Of a DNA stretch of 64,000 nucleotides, positions 1 to 11,880 are shown one piece after another (within the stretch, counting starts at the first letter, position 1; each line of letters opens with the position of its first letter). Origin of the DNA: Prorocentrum cordatum (Eukaryota > Sar > Dinophyceae > Prorocentrales > Prorocentraceae); the NCBI GenBank assembly GCA_963575745.1, contig CAUYUJ010003681.1, positions 307,063-371,062 of the forward strand, read 5' to 3'. The notes under the pieces are model-generated. The model was not told the origin of the DNA. It saw nothing but the letters and a program-made list of their open reading frames with translations, and did no database searches. Both the position numbers and the translations under genes were made by a program.

Positions 1-455
1 GCGTGCTTGCTGGGGTTCGCGCCTCGGCCGTCGGACACTCCTCGTCAAGCTTCTTGGGCCCGCTCGGCTGGGATGCTGACATCTGCATTCTGGCAGCGGA
101 GCGTCTCGGGGCGAAAGACAAGCTTTGAATCGGCCGTAACTGGTGGATCTCGGGCACCACTGCCTCGAGCATAATGTTGCGGACAACGGGGCGACAACGA
201 TGGGCCCGAACGGTTGAGAGAGAACAACATTCATCCGTGTTGGCGTCACATCTGACATACGCCCTCGGCACAACATCTGCTGACCACTGGAGTCTTCCTG
301 GGTTTCGCGGTGGGGTTTGTGGTCGGGGTTCCGCCACACAGGGGGTATTTCTGCTAAATCTGATACAGCTTTGCTTTGATTGAAACGAATGCGCGCGGCG
401 CTGAGGCAAGAACTTCATTTTTGGCGATCGTACCTCCTCCGTCCTCATGTTCTGG
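1..455. other. No recognisable gene
   Basis: Mixed-composition DNA. Only short open frames are present and none has a recognisable domain or motif. Confidence 0.5.
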
Positions 456-700
456 GCCCAACGAAACTAGATCTTGTTTTTATGATATGTTTAAATTGGC
501 AGCTCTTTCATGTCAAAAGAAAACTAGATCTTTGTTATGTTAAAAGACAAGCTGGACCTATTTTTTATGTTATGAAGCAAATTGTTTTTTAATATTAAAA
601 GAAAACTGGACCTTTTTTTTAGGTTAAACGAAAAACTGGATCTTTTCGTATGTTAAAAGAAAAACTGGACCTAAAAAAAAGGTCCAGTTTTGGAAATGCA
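455..700. repeat. AT-rich degenerate tandem repeat ending in a hairpin
   Basis: At least five imperfect units resembling AAAAGAAAACTGGACCT lie head to tail. The last forms a 12-bp perfect stem, AAAACTGGACCT (661-672) pairing with 680-691, with an all-A loop. The same GGTCCAGT word recurs at about 5028-5040, so this may be the downstream terminus of the DIRS-like element that lies between. Confidence 0.65.
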
Positions 701-734
701 AAAACAAGTGGGTCCGGAAAGTGGACCCATCCAC

Positions 735-2250
735 CCTCAGGGCACGTGGACAGAGCCACGCACTGCGCCAGCATCTCGAGCGCCGCGATCTGCTGATCAT
801 TGCGGGCGCGTAATCCGCTGCACCAATCGCGTAACGCCCGACGCGCGCGCGCCGCGGGCCGTCGCGCTGAGACCTGAGAAATTCTTCTGGCGGGGCCATG
901 TCGGCCCACTCGAACGTGTCTTCTGTGAATAAAATTGCGGCGAGTCGCGCCGGGCTGCCGCGGGCGTCCGCCAGCGCGAGCACCGGCGGGCGCGCGTCGC
1001 GGCATCGCCAGGGCCGCGCGCGGGCGATGTCCCGTGCCAGTACGTCTCGCCACCAGCGCAGCGCGTCGCTCGCGCGTCCCGCGAGGCGGGGCAGGGAACC
1101 GTATGCCTGGTCGAAGAGCGGTCGCACCATCGAGCGCCCGGCGCGCTCGAACACGTGGCAGCATGCCCACGACAGGCGACCTGCCATCTTCGACGCCTCG
1201 CCGGCCGTGGGCGCGCCTGACCTCAAGGCGCCGTCGATGACGGCAATCCACTGCTTTACTTTATCGTCGTCGGGCTTGACGCGGAAGCCCGATGCCGACG
1301 ACCGGACGCGCAGCCCCAGGATCACGATCGACGGGCACCACGCCATGTTTCGGTCCTGCATGGCGCTGGGCCCGAGGAGAGCGCGCACCAGCCTCGCAAA
1401 GCACTTGTCGGCGTGCTCCGCGAGGCCCTTCCTTTCAACCGAGAAGAAGTCGTCAACGTAGCGCAACGCCGGGAGCCACAGCAGCTTGCGCGCCGCGGCC
1501 GCCAGGAAGGCGCCCGCGCGCTCCCATCCGTGCACGCAGGCCAGGCCCCCGAAAGGCAGCGTGATGTGCTGGGCGGCCATGACACGCCCGCGCAGGCGGT
1601 AGGTTACCCATGCGACCGCGCGGTGCCTAGGCAGGACCGGCACGCGCCTGAAGGCGGAGCCCACGTCCGCTCTCCAAAATTCGAGCTCAATCGAAATCTG
1701 CGCGCGCGCACGGGATTGACGCGCCACTGCAGGCTGGATTGCGCGCGGCGCACCTCCTCGTGAAAGGCACTTGCCAGTGCAACCAACTGGTCTATCGTGT
1801 CGTGGCGCCATTTTTCCTCCACGCTGGTAGCGCCGTTGACCCTCGCGCGAGAATAGTCGTCGACGCATCGCACCTGCGCTGCGGCGCGCGGGCGCGGCCG
1901 ACGCCAGGCCGCGCGGCGCGCAAGCCTTTGGGGAGCCGTCTGGCTTGTTCCCCTGCACCACTGAGAAGCGAGGTGCCAAAATCTCATCGTGCAGTGCCAA
2001 ATCGTCGACCGGCACTGGCGATGTCATTCGCCCGAGTGCGGCGTCCGCCACTGCCCCAGCATGCAATTCGGCGGCGTGAGCGTCGTCGCGGAGACTAGCA
2101 ATGATCGCCGCATTCTGCGCTTCCGCGCGGCCCATTAGATCGCTGACGGGCTCGCGCTCTTCGCGGGCCACGCGACGCTCGGCGACGCCGGAGGCTGGCA
2201 GCGCGCCCGCGAACGGCGCCCCTTCGCGGAATAGGCGCTCAACGTCGTCG
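735..2250 (-). pseudogene. DIRS-like reverse transcriptase/RNase H, decayed
   Basis: Read on the minus strand, the stretch encodes an RT palm. A block ending QGNKPDGSPK is followed, after a frame change near 1.87 kb, by VRCVDDYSRARVNGAT. After another change near 1.69 kb comes the motif A region FWRADVGSAFRRVPV, then LPFGG (motif B) and the catalytic box YVDDFF (motif C, about 1445-1465). An RNase H-like segment (LADARG, then after a further frame change NDQQIAALEMLAQCVALST) ends abruptly near 740, where the AT-rich repeat starts. From family knowledge this combination resembles DIRS/Ngaro-type RTs common in dinoflagellates. At least three frameshifts and the truncated RNase H make it non-functional. 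No tyrosine recombinase was seen, so the DIRS label is tentative. Confidence 0.75.
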
Positions 2251-4313
2251 GCCCAACCGATCTCGGTCGCGATGGCGCCTAGGGTCGGGCCGTCCGTCGA
2301 CCTCGGAGACTGCGGCTCTGGCCGCCGCGCCCACGCCGTCCAGCCAGGCCCGCTGGGCCCCCGAACGTCTCGACTCGCGGCAGCGCGCCTCTATGGCTGT
2401 AATCGCGACCTCCCTTTCGCTGAAGATCTGCCGCCCGGCGCGCGCGGGGTGGCGCGCGCGAGTTGCGACTGTCGCGCCTGCTGGCAACTGCGCGACTTTG
2501 CCCAGTCGACACAGGCGCGGAGATCGTCGTGCAGGGGCGCGGCGTCTTGAAACCACGCCGCGCCCTTCGACGCGGCATTAATGACAAAGTCGATATTTGC
2601 CTTGTCTTCCCCCTGCGACGCTGCGGCGCTGGCGCGCGGAAGGCGCGGGGCATCGCGGCCGCGCGCTCCCCCTCGGCGCTGGGCGCCAATTCGTCAAAAC
2701 GCGGGAGCCACGAGCCCGCCGCGGCACTGCTTGCAGCGTTCCGCCCGTCAGGTACTGGCGCGCTCCGATCTTCCGACGGGCACATTGCCCCAGAGGCCGT
2801 CACTGGCGCCCGCGCCTGCCGGCCGACGGCCCCCAAGGGTTCGGGGCGCCCGCGCGCGACGGAAGCGCGCCGCGCCTGTGATGCAGAGAGAGACCTGCCA
2901 TCTGGCAAATTCGGCGCGGGTATGCCCGCGCTCTCGCGCTCCGCCAAGCCTGGGCGCGCTTTCCGCGCGCGAGCGCGCGCTGCCGGCCGCGCGACGGTGC
3001 TCGCGCCTCAATCCTCGCGCTTGCGCTTCGGCGCGCGCGGCTGCTCTGTGCCCCGCGCTGCGTCGCGCTTGCCTTTGCCCTTCGCGTGGGCCCGCGATTC
3101 CCGGGACTTGCCCCAGCTCTTGGGCTCCGGGACTTGCCCCAGCCCTTGTCGCTCTCGGCGTGCTGGGACTTGCCCTTGCCTTTCCCCTTGGACTCCGCAT
3201 GGGGAGCGCCCTTGCTGCTGCCCTTCTGCTGCCGATCGGAGAGGTTGGGATGCGCGCGAGCCGTGTACTCGCGCTCGGCGCGTACGTACAGGCTCTGCTC
3301 TTGCTGCAGCGCGTCGCGGTTGACGTTGAAGGAGCTGGAGCCACTGGCGCGACCGGCCCACTCCCGCCTGGCCAGCTCGTCACAGATGACCGCCAGGGCT
3401 GTGGACTTGTGCACCCCGCGCGCCTGCCCGCAACGCGCGCGGGCGGCGGCCGGCCTCGGCCGCGAGACCGGGGAAGGGAGTTCGCCTGCAGTGCGATCTG
3501 CATGACGACGTCCTTGTGCGCCACCGCGGCGGCCAGTTCAATCTGGCCCGTGAAGCTCGCAGCCAGGGCCCACCGGTCAAATGCGACCGACCAGGGCATG
3601 AGCGACAGCCCTCGCGAGGCGGCGGCTCCGCCCAGAATGCGCGCGCCGAAAGAGCGCGCCTTCTTTGTTCGCGTCCGCGCCGTCCTGACCGCCGCGCTAC
3701 TCCACCGCCCAGTGTGGCAGCCACTTCTTCAAATCGCTGTAAATGAACGGTCTCGCGATCCCCCTCGCATGGGCCGCTTTGACCTGCGCCGCTCCGAAGC
3801 GCCGCGTGCGAACGCTGAGCGATACACCGCGCGCGCGCGGGCGCCTGGCTGTCGAGCCAGTCGCACGACGCCGGCGACGGCCAGCAAGCAGACGGCAAAT
3901 CGCTGAGGCGGATGTCGCCCAGCTTCGCGCCGATGTCGACGTGCGCGGCCGCAGTCGGCTTGCGCGCGAGTGCGTCCACTAGCGCAGCGACAGGGTCATT
4001 CGACCCCCGCGCCGCCCCGTCGTCGCCGCGGGCGGCGGCCATGCGTCCCGCCTCGGCCCTGGCGGCGTTCTCTGCGGCACGCTTGACGGCGCGGTCGAGG
4101 AAGGCTACCTTCCCACCGTTGAGGCCGCCCTTGTCGAACGAACCTAGGTCTTGTTCAACCTGGCACGCGCTGTGCGCGACAGACGGACCGAGAAAGCGCG
4201 TGGCGCTCGCCGTGACAGAATTCGCGCGAAGTGCTGCAATGGCGTCGCGGAGGTATTCCTCGACGCGCTTTGCGTGCGCGTCGACGCCAGGCAGAAAAGC
4301 TTGAAAATCTAAC
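2250..4313 (-). pseudogene. gag-like N-terminal region of the same element
   Basis: The minus-strand frame starting at about 4313 (MLDFQAFLPGVDAHAKRVEE) gives an acidic, alpha-helical protein. It runs through a block ending FIYSDLKKWLPHWAVE near 3700-3755 and then meets a stop. Downstream pieces in other frames continue the protein: AFDRWALAASFTGQIELA (about 3535-3590), STALAVICDELARREWAG (about 3360-3410), and a K/G/S-rich tail (KGKGKGK, about 3160-3190). All have the same orientation as the RT that follows and are separated by frameshifts, so this is one decayed element. The gag-like assignment comes from position and composition; no zinc knuckle was seen. Confidence 0.55.
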
Positions 4314-4489
4314 ATGGGTGCGAGAGGGCGCCGCCTGTTAACGCACATGACGCGCTCGCGCGCACTCTGTCCGCGCTCGGCTGCAGCTCGCGCACCGAAG
4401 CCGACCACGTACACGCGGGCCTCGTTTGGCGTAGACGTCGAATCGCGTCTGAACAGCCCCCGCTCGGAAGTGCGCTCGCGCGCCACACG

Positions 4490-5020
4490 TGCGGTGTAGA
4501 CGTCGAACTGCGTCTTAATATGACTTCGTTCGGTCGGTCGCTCGCTATCCTCGTTCGGATGCGGCGTAGACGTCGACTTGCGTCTAGTCGGACCTAGTTC
4601 GGTCGTTCGCTCGCTATCCTCGGTCGGATGCGGCGTAGACGTCGAATTGCGTCTTAGTTTGACCTCGTTCGGTCGTTTGCTCGCTATCCTCGTTCGGATG
4701 CGGCGTAGACGTCGAATTGCGTCAGATCGGACCTTGTTCGGTCGTTCGCTCGCTATCCTCGTCGGATGCGGCGTAGACGTCGAATTGCGTCTTAATTTGG
4801 CCTCTTTTGGTCGTTCGCTCGCTATCCTCGTTCGGATGCGGCGTAGACGTCGAATTGCGTCTAATCGGACCTAGTTCGGTCGTTCGCTCGCTATCCTCGT
4901 TCGGCTGCGGCGTAGACGTCGATTTGCGTCTAATTTGACCACGTTCGGTCGGTCGCACGCGGCCCACGCTCGGATGCGGCGTTGGCGTCGAATCGCGCCT
5001 GCAACGACCTCGTTAGGCCG
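4490..5020. repeat. 69-70-bp tandem array (about 7 units)
   Basis: Each unit carries TCGCTCGCTATCCTCG followed by GCGGCGTAGACGTCGA. The word GTAGACGTCG recurs at about 4566, 4635, 4705, 4773, 4843 and 4912, giving the period. The array lies directly upstream (minus-strand sense) of the gag-like start, where a promoter or 5' untranslated region would be expected. Open frames through it are repeat translations. Confidence 0.9.
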
Positions 5021-5027
5021 AAACGCA

Positions 5028-5048
5028 GACTGGACCTAAATTAGGTCC
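5028..5048. repeat. Palindrome at possible element terminus
   Basis: GGACCTAAATTAGGTCC is an 8-bp inverted repeat around a single base. It shares CTGGACCT with the hairpin at 661-691, in opposite orientation relative to the enclosed RT element. Confidence 0.5.
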
Positions 5049-5049
5049 C

Positions 5050-6539
5050 GTAGTCACTAGCAGAGTAACGGGAAGTCGTCCTGGCATCTTTTCGAGTCCG
5101 GCAAAACGACGAGGGAATCGGTACCTGCGGGGGGAGAGGAGAGGGAGGAAGGAACCTGACAACGGCGGAGGCACCGCGCGCGGGAGGAAGGGGGAGGGAA
5201 CCTGCACGAGGGGCAGGAGGGCAGCGCGGCGAAGACCGGCGCGGACGCGCGCGGAAGCAGCAAGCAGGGGCAGGCGGCGGCGCAAGGCGAAGCGGCACGC
5301 ACGAGCAGGCAGGCGGCGGCAAGCAGCACCGCAGGGCACGCAGCACGCAGCGAGCAGGCGAGCGGCGGCAAGCGGCAGCGACGAGCAGGCGGCGGCGCGC
5401 GGGGCGACGGCCAACGCGCGCGGTCGCGCGCGCCCCGCGCTCAAATCCCGAGCGCGGGGCGCGCGCCCCAGGCGCGCACAAACCTGTGGTACCTGCGCGC
5501 GGCCGCGGCGGGCAGCGGCCGCGCGCGGGGGCGCGCGGGCCTGCCCACATCGCCTGCGGCGCGCCGCGGCGCGCGCGAGCCAAGCGGCGGCGCGGCGACT
5601 GCTCGCGCCTGCGTCCGCCGTGTGCGCCTGGGGCCAGCGAATGTGCGCCGAACTCGTTCCATACACAGATTACGACAGCCATGGCTACAGACACTATTGA
5701 TTTGTTTGGTGCTCTCGCCATTGTTCCTTCCATTACCTGTACAAGTGAGTCCGGCACCATTATTAGTCAACACCAGTGCAGTAGCAGTAACGGAGCAGCC
5801 CGCGGCGTTTGCAATGAGCACGGCCAGTCGGACCCCCACCGTTACCGTCTCGCCCGGGTATATTGGGAATTGTGTTTTTTTCCCCGCCACCAGCAGCTCT
5901 TTCCTTGGTATTTGAAGCGACCATGATTGGCGCCAGTCTTCTTGCCGCTGGAACTAAACGAATCATTTGTCAGCTGATTCTTATCTTAGGTGCGCCGGTT
6001 GGTACTGCGAGAACCACCGTTACCGCGACACCCTTGTTGTTGATTGCCACACATGTTACTCTTTACTGTGGACGGGTACTTCAATAATACTCATTTACCA
6101 ACACCGTTGATCAATTCCGCACGTTCTGCAATTTTCAGGTGTTCTTGCGTTGACCCCTTACTGATATTGCCACCGCTGCTTTCTGCCACCACTACCACCA
6201 TCACTACCCCAGCAGAGCCACTACTTGTGGTTCATGTACCCTTCGTGGCGCATGATGCTGTTGCCTCTTGGTGGTTTTCATAGTACTACTGCGAGTTTCC
6301 ACATCGACTCTCACCAGGAGGACAACACACGCGACAACGTTCCCATCTTCAAGCGCCTGTGTTGTTCCTAGCCTGGCAGTCCTGGCACTATTTTCACTCC
6401 TGCCCCAAGCGTCATTTTCGCATTCTACTACATCGGCAACCATTGGTCCTGCTGCCAATACTGTTGGAATTAGAAACTGCATGCTCGCATTCGGATCGTA
6501 GCATCCGCAACACCAGCACCAACGCTGAGAAATCAAAAA

Positions 6540-6540
<1 letters not shown>
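5050..6540. other. No supported gene: GC-rich then AT-richer DNA
   Basis: 5050-5640 is extremely GC-rich and yields Arg/Ala-rich translations in all frames. 5640-6540 is lower in GC and has no long frame or motif. A purine (AG)n tract closes it at about 6541-6571. Confidence 0.5.
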
Positions 6541-6571
<31 letters not shown>

Positions 6572-6639
6572 TGGTGATGGAGGTGCGGGAAAGACAGGCG
6601 GGCTCGCGTGAGCGTAGCGAACGCACGGAGAACGCCGTC

Positions 6640-7320
6640 TGGGCGTTGTTGGAACGCTTTTGGGCCGTCCTGGGGCCCTTTTGGGCCGTCCCGGGGCCAT
6701 CTAAGGCCGTCTTGGGGGCCTCCAGTGGTTTCCTCAGGGGTCTCACATGGCTTTCGTGGGTCTCTCTTGGGAGCCTTCTGGGGGTATCTTGGATTTCTTG
6801 TGGGCAGTCTCGGGGCTCTCTGGGGGGCCCTTTTGGGCTGTCATCGACCCCTCTGGGGGGCCCCTTGGGCCGTCTTGGGGCGACATCGGGGGCCCATCGG
6901 GCCGTCCTGGACGTTGCGAAGATCCAACAAACAAAAAGCGGATATGCAACACAATCACATTTCCCGGAGGGAAAGGGACGAATTTTGTTTCTTCGGGGCT
7001 ATCTTGACGGCCTCCTGGGGCGTGTTGGGGGCCACGTGGGCCGTCTTCGGACCATCGAGGTTCCTCTTGGAGCGCCCCTGTGCTGCCTTGGGTCTCTCTG
7101 GCGCCTCTCTGAGGACCCTTCTGATCGCTTTGAGTCTGCTCGCACGGCCAGGCAAGGCGCCCCGGGAGGCCCAGACGGGCCAACGGGCCTTTTCCAAGGG
7201 CGTCCCGGGGGGGCCGCCGTACGCCCGGAAGGGCGTCTGGGGCGTCCCTGGGGGGGGTCCGGGTTTGGAGTGGGGGGGTGGGGGGGTTGGGGGGGTCCAG
7301 GGAATCAAAATCTAGGAATC
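6640..7320. repeat. Degenerate GGGCC-type minisatellite
   Basis: Short imperfect units like GGGCCGTCTTGGGGCC are repeated, with a non-repeat interruption near 6920-7000. The same family appears on the same strand at 29830-29935, 58955-59350, 59480-60070, 61555-61885 and 62940-63290. Its open frames read as Leu/Gly/Pro/Ser/Trp-rich nonsense. Confidence 0.8.
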
Positions 7321-7814
7321 GGAGGATGTAATGGCCCAGGCGTGCTTCAAGACATGTCCACGAAGTTGGCCCAGATGTCATTGACTCATCATTGTCTGGA
7401 TAACTTATTTTGTCGGCTGCATTCGCACAGTCATCAATATCGCCACAACTGTTTTTTCCCATGAATGCATTTAGTACTGCTGCTGGTGCTTCGATGGGTA
7501 CCACTGCTTAGTGGCCACCACTTCTACAGCAGTTTATTATGCAGTTCGGTGTGCTAGCGATGTCCTATCCGTGGCTACGAATAGTCGTTGCACCGCCAGT
7601 GGCAGAAGCAGTAGGAGTAGAGATGCAACTGCAGCTCAAGTACGCATACGCGGCCACTTCGTCATATCATCACCTTCTCCGTCGCGTCCCCTCCCCCTTT
7701 TTTTCCTGTTCCCGGTGCCCCCTCGGCGTTCTCGCCGGCCTACGCCACAGCAGCGCAAGGGCGGGGCAGATTTCTCCCTCCCGCCCTAGGAGCAGGAGCG
7801 AACGTCCCCGCATG

Positions 7815-8095
7815 GGGGAGGAGAAGGAGGAGGAGGGGGAGGAGGAGGGGGAGGAGGAGGAGGAGAAGGAGGAGGAAAGGAGGAAAAGAGTTGGAGGAGG
7901 AGGAGGAGGAGGAGGAGGAGAAGACGGAGGAGCGAACAGCCCCACTGCGGAGGAGGAGTAGGAGGAGGAGGAGGAGGAGGAGGAGGAGGAGGAGGAGGAG
8001 AAGACGGAGGAGCGAACAGCCCCACTGCGGAGGAGGAGTAGGAGGAGGAGGAGGAGGAGGAGGAGGAGGTGGAGGAGACGGAGGAGGAAGAGGAA
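7815..8095. repeat. (GGA)n array with an internal duplication
   Basis: GGA/GAG triplets are interrupted twice by the same block of about 35 bp (containing GAACAGCCCCACTGCGG), so the array grew by a tandem duplication of about 75 bp. Poly-Glu and Gly/Arg frames here are artefacts. Confidence 0.9.
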
Positions 8096-8099
8096 ACGG

Positions 8100-8980
8100 A
8101 GTGAACGTCCTCTCGTGCCCTCCCAGCCCGGCCACGGCGGACCAGGGCAGCCCTCCGCTCGCCCTCCCCTCCTCTTCCGAGGCGGTAGGCCTCTCCTGGG
8201 GTGGCAGAGGCAGGCATTTGACGCGGGCAAGACGTTGTCCATACCGTCGGCTCTGATTCGTAGGTCGTCCCTGCCAAATCAAGGGTACCATTAAATCCTC
8301 TGTGTCGCGACCCGTGCCCCCTACATTCCTATGGCGCGGTGACCCTCGGAAGGGTCTTGTGTCCTGTCGCGTGTCCTTTCCATGCAAGTCCGACTGTATC
8401 CAGTGCAGCCTGGAGTTTCGGGATCCCTTCCCTGGAAGCCCGAGGCGCCCCTTCCAAGAACGTCCAAGGCGCAATCCTTGCCCGCATTTGGGAAAGCACA
8501 GCGCCCGCGCACATGCCGCGTAGTTACCCGTGACCCAGTAGATGTCGAGGCCGTAAGTCGAACAAGCTTGGGGACCTGGCAGCTCAACCTTCCTGGTCGT
8601 TACATACTGTCAAGCAGCTCTAGCGTACCCCCTCAGTTTAATTCCCGTGCCTTTCACCACCCGCCGCCTTGAAACAGATCCCTATCCCAATGGTTGGCAT
8701 CACCTTACCTCGGTGCCGATCTGAAGGATCCCCTTAGCTTCTGAGGGCGTACCCCTAAGATTGGCACCGCCTTGGGCATGTCGGTCCTAGGGACACGGAT
8801 CACTGCGAGGCTGGTTAGCTTCAGAGAGCACAGTGCCCGCGCTCATGTCGCGAACCACCCCCCCGAGGCCCCCCGAACGGTGTCGAAGGCGGCCGGCGCG
8901 GCCTCGCTGCCGACGCCCGCCTCTGGCGGCCCGCCGCCCGGGGAGGCCGCCCGGGCGGAGGCCGCGGCCACGCCCAGGGG
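8100..8980. other. No confident gene
   Basis: Moderate-GC sequence without recognisable domains. The end (8830-8982) could be an upstream exon of the gene piece at 9204, because it stops at a GGGTAAGT donor-like site. Confidence 0.35.
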
Positions 8981-8982
8981 GG

Positions 8983-9203
8983 GTAAGTCCTCCTCCTCTC
9001 TCCTCCCTCCTCTGTCCTCCTCCTCCCTTTCCCTCCTCTTCCTCCACCTCCGCCTCCTCCCCCCTCCTCCTCTTCCTCCTTCTCCTCGTCCTCTTCCTCC
9101 TCCCCTCCTCCTCCTCCTCCTCCTCCTCCTCCTCCTCCTCCTGCTCCTCCTCCTCCTCCTGCTCCCTCTTATTGTCTGCGCCTTCCTCCCGCGGTCTGTG
9201 CAG
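8983..9203 (+). other. Putative intron made of (CCT)n
   Basis: GTAAGTCC at 8983 resembles a 5' splice site. A long CCT-rich pyrimidine tract follows, and the stretch ends in TGTGCAG at 9203. The layout is GT...polypyrimidine...AG on the plus strand. Confidence 0.5.
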
Positions 9204-9370
9204 TGTTTCGGCCCAGTGGCCGCCCACTCCCCCCCGGCTCGCGGTCAGCTGATGCAGCGCGCCGTGGAGCTGCTGGCGGAGGCGGGCGGTGCTGTGCTCT
9301 GCCAGGGTCTGCGGGCCGCGCTGTTCGAGCGCTTCGCAGGCCGCCCCTTGCCCTTGGCGGGCCAGGAGGC
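9204..9370 (+). CDS. Possible exon, protein unknown
   Basis: After the AG at 9203 the frame reads QLMQRAVELLAEAGGAVLCQ and continues through LRAALFERFAGRPLPLAG. This amphipathic alpha-helical sequence with normal amino-acid usage contrasts with the Arg/Pro-rich noise around it. The family is not recognised. The downstream end is uncertain because the frame stays open by GC bias. Confidence 0.3.
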
Positions 9371-10949
9371 CCCCGTCTCAGGCTGCGGGCCTCGGAGCAG
9401 GAGCGGAGCGCCCTGCTCCCGAGGCGCCCGCCGCCTGCCCCACCCTCTGCACTGGGCTGGCGGTGGACTTGAGCGGCGAGGTTTCTCCCCTCCTGCTTGC
9501 GACGGCCCTCTCGCTTCTGGGAGTGGCCGTCTGCTGCAGCTTCTTCGGAGGCTGCTGTCTTGCGGGGCCTGGCGGTCCGCCGCGCGAGCTCTCTCTTGGC
9601 TCGCCTTCGCGGTGCGTCGGTCGCGCCGCCGCCACCGCCCGAGAGTGCAGCTGCTCGGGCCTGGGCCCACGGCCCTGGCCGTCAAGCCGCCTTGCGCGGC
9701 ACGGCGGCGGCGGCCCTTCGGCCCTCGTCGCCGCTTCGGGGTTAATCCCCTCGGGTCGGCCTGCGGGCCACCCGCGCGGGCTCCCCTGCAACGTGCGCGC
9801 TGGCGGATCTGCAGCGGGCCAGCCGCGTGCTACTGTGTGTGCAAGAGCCTCTGGTCGCTGGTGAAGATGGCCGCCGTGACCGCAATGCCAGAAGGCCCAG
9901 CGTGGCCCGAGCTGCATTCGTTCGAGCCGCCATCCGCGACGGGCTACGGCAGGTGGCGGCTCGACGAGGGAGACCGCAGTTTCGACGCTATCCCGCTCGT
10001 TCAACGAGAGTTTGGTGCGTTGCTTGCGCGTCCCTCGGGCTCCCGTTCGGGTGCCGAGCTGGCGGCCGCGGAGGCGGATGGCATCCCAGGGCTGCTAGGG
10101 CCCGTACTTGGTCTTGGACGTGCCCCTCCTCGGGGCAGCCTCGCGCGCCTTGGCCACTACGGCGTCGGCCCTGGCGATCGACTTGGAGGTCAACGAGCTG
10201 GAGCTCGAGTCTCTATCGCCGTTGCCCGCGGCTCTCCCAGCCGATCCGTCCACTGCTGGCCTCGCCCGTCCATGGCGCGTCTGCTCCGCGAGCAGTTCGC
10301 CGCGCTCCACGGAGCTCCGCCTGCCGAAGGCGAGAGGGGGCCTGCTGGGGGCCGAGCGGGCGACGCCGTGCCATCTGGCGTCGGAAGACGTCGAGGAGAT
10401 CGGGTCCATCTCGGATCCAGGGGCGGAAGGCGATGGCGCGAGCGCGCATTCCTGGAGGCGGTCCCTCCTCCGAGGCGCCCGGGGGCCAACACGGGGCTCG
10501 CAGTTCCGCCTGCGACAGCGGCGCAGCCGCTGGCCCCCAGTCGGGCAGTCGCAGCCCTGGGGCTCCCATGTCCAGATCGGAAGTCGTGGTCGAGATGCGG
10601 GCTATGCTGGCGGTTCGGGCGGCCGCGACGGCCCGGGCCTCAGCGCTGCCAGGTGGCTCAGAGATGCCTCGCCGCGACGCCCCTCTGCTGTTCGAGGACG
10701 AGGCCGCTCGCCTCGGGATCCCGCTGAAAGGACTGCAGAACTTCGTGGCTCGGGCCCCTCCCGCTCTTCGGAAAGTGCAGTCCAAGGCAGGAGCTTCCGT
10801 TTTCGTCGCTGGTGGCAGCGCGGAGGGCCGCTAGACTTTCGCTGGAGCGCTCCCGGCGCGGGCGCCTGCGCCGCGCCCGCGCGAGGCTGCCGCTGCGCCT
10901 CCTGCGCCTCCTCCGCGGCGGGCGGCGCCCGGCGTAGCCCGCGACGGGC

Positions 10950-11560
10950 TCGCTGGGGGGCTGCGAGGGCGCCCGCGCTGCTTCGAGGCCTCCTCGCTGT
11001 CTCCCTGCCGCCCTGCTGGCCCCCCCGCCTTGGCGGGGTCTTTGGGGCGCGCGGCGCCGCCTCCGCCTCCGGCGTCGTTGCTGGCCCCAGGTATACAAGC
11101 CGGCCTCGCCGCCGACCGGGGCTTTGCGGGCACCAGGGTTGCCCTGCGCGCCGCCGCCTCGGTCTGCGACGCCCTCTCCGGAGCCCGCTTCGGCGCAGCC
11201 GTGGGACCTCCTGGCCGCCCCGGCGCTGCCGCCAGCGAGCTCGGCGCCTGTCCCGGAGCACGCCTCGGCGCTGCCGAAGGGCCGTCCAGCCCCTTCGGCG
11301 CTGCCGTCGGCGCCCCCCCCGCTTCGGCGCAGCCGCGGGGCCTCCTGGTCCCTTCGGCGCCGCCGCCAGCGGTCCCTGCACTCGCTCCATGGCGCGCCTG
11401 GGCGCTGCCGACGGGCCGCCCGGCCCCCTCGGCGCAGCCGTCGGCGGTGCCCCCCGCTTCGGCGCCCCCGTCGGGCCGACCGGCCCACGCGGCGCTGCCG
11501 CCAGCGGCCTCCCAGCAGCTCGGTGCCAAGGGCACTCCCCAATGGGGGGGGGCCCTGCCC
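10950..11560. repeat. GC-rich degenerate repeat (GGCGCTGCCG type)
   Basis: Units of roughly 35-45 bp, built on CTTCGGCGCTGCCGNCGG, repeat with many changes and give collagen-like Ala/Gly/Pro translations on both strands. Near the start, CCCCGCC-TT-GGCGGGG (about 11025-11040) forms a perfect 7-bp stem. Confidence 0.6.
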
Positions 11561-11799
11561 CCGGGGTGGCGCCGAAGCCCCATGCCCAACCGCAGGGCAG
11601 GGGAGGGAAGCAGATCCACGTCTGCCCGACCGCCGCCCGCGCGCCGCCATGCCTGCCGCCCGGCATGCACCGGCGCGCCATGGCGCAGGCGGCGCGCGCG
11701 CGCGCGCAAAGGGGGGCGGCGCCACTGAGCCAGACAGGCAGGCCACGGCGCTCAAGCCCCCTTTGGCCCCCAGATGGGGGCCAAGTGGGACTTGAGCCA

Positions 11800-11880
11800 A
11801 GTGAGGAGGAGGAGGAGGAGGAGGAGGAGGAGGAGGAGGAGGAGGAGGAGGAGGAGGAGGAGGAGGAGGAGGAGGAGAGG
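11800..11880. repeat. (GGA)n array
   Basis: About 75 bases of uninterrupted GAG triplets, starting just after GCCAAGTGAGG. Confidence 0.95.

Noticed and set aside
4490-5020. CRISPR-like look of the 70-bp array
   Set aside because: The whole unit repeats; there are no unique spacers, and the genome is eukaryotic.
7740-8474. Long Glu-, Ser-, Leu- or Pro-rich proteins from GGA/CCT arrays
   Set aside because: They are translations of trinucleotide repeats in every frame, with no flanking coding signal. The same holds for the other arrays.
9763-9775. Copy of the copia mini-hairpin outside the element
   Set aside because: GCGGG-CCA-CCCGC has a 3-nt loop and lies in very GC-rich DNA; a single near-match is expected by chance. 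I saw no exact GCGGG-GNNA-CCCGC outside the element by eye.
11785-11800. Spliced-leader relic on the minus strand (TTGGCTCAAG)
   Set aside because: Only ten bases match, and the upstream part is GGA repeat; expected by chance at this length.
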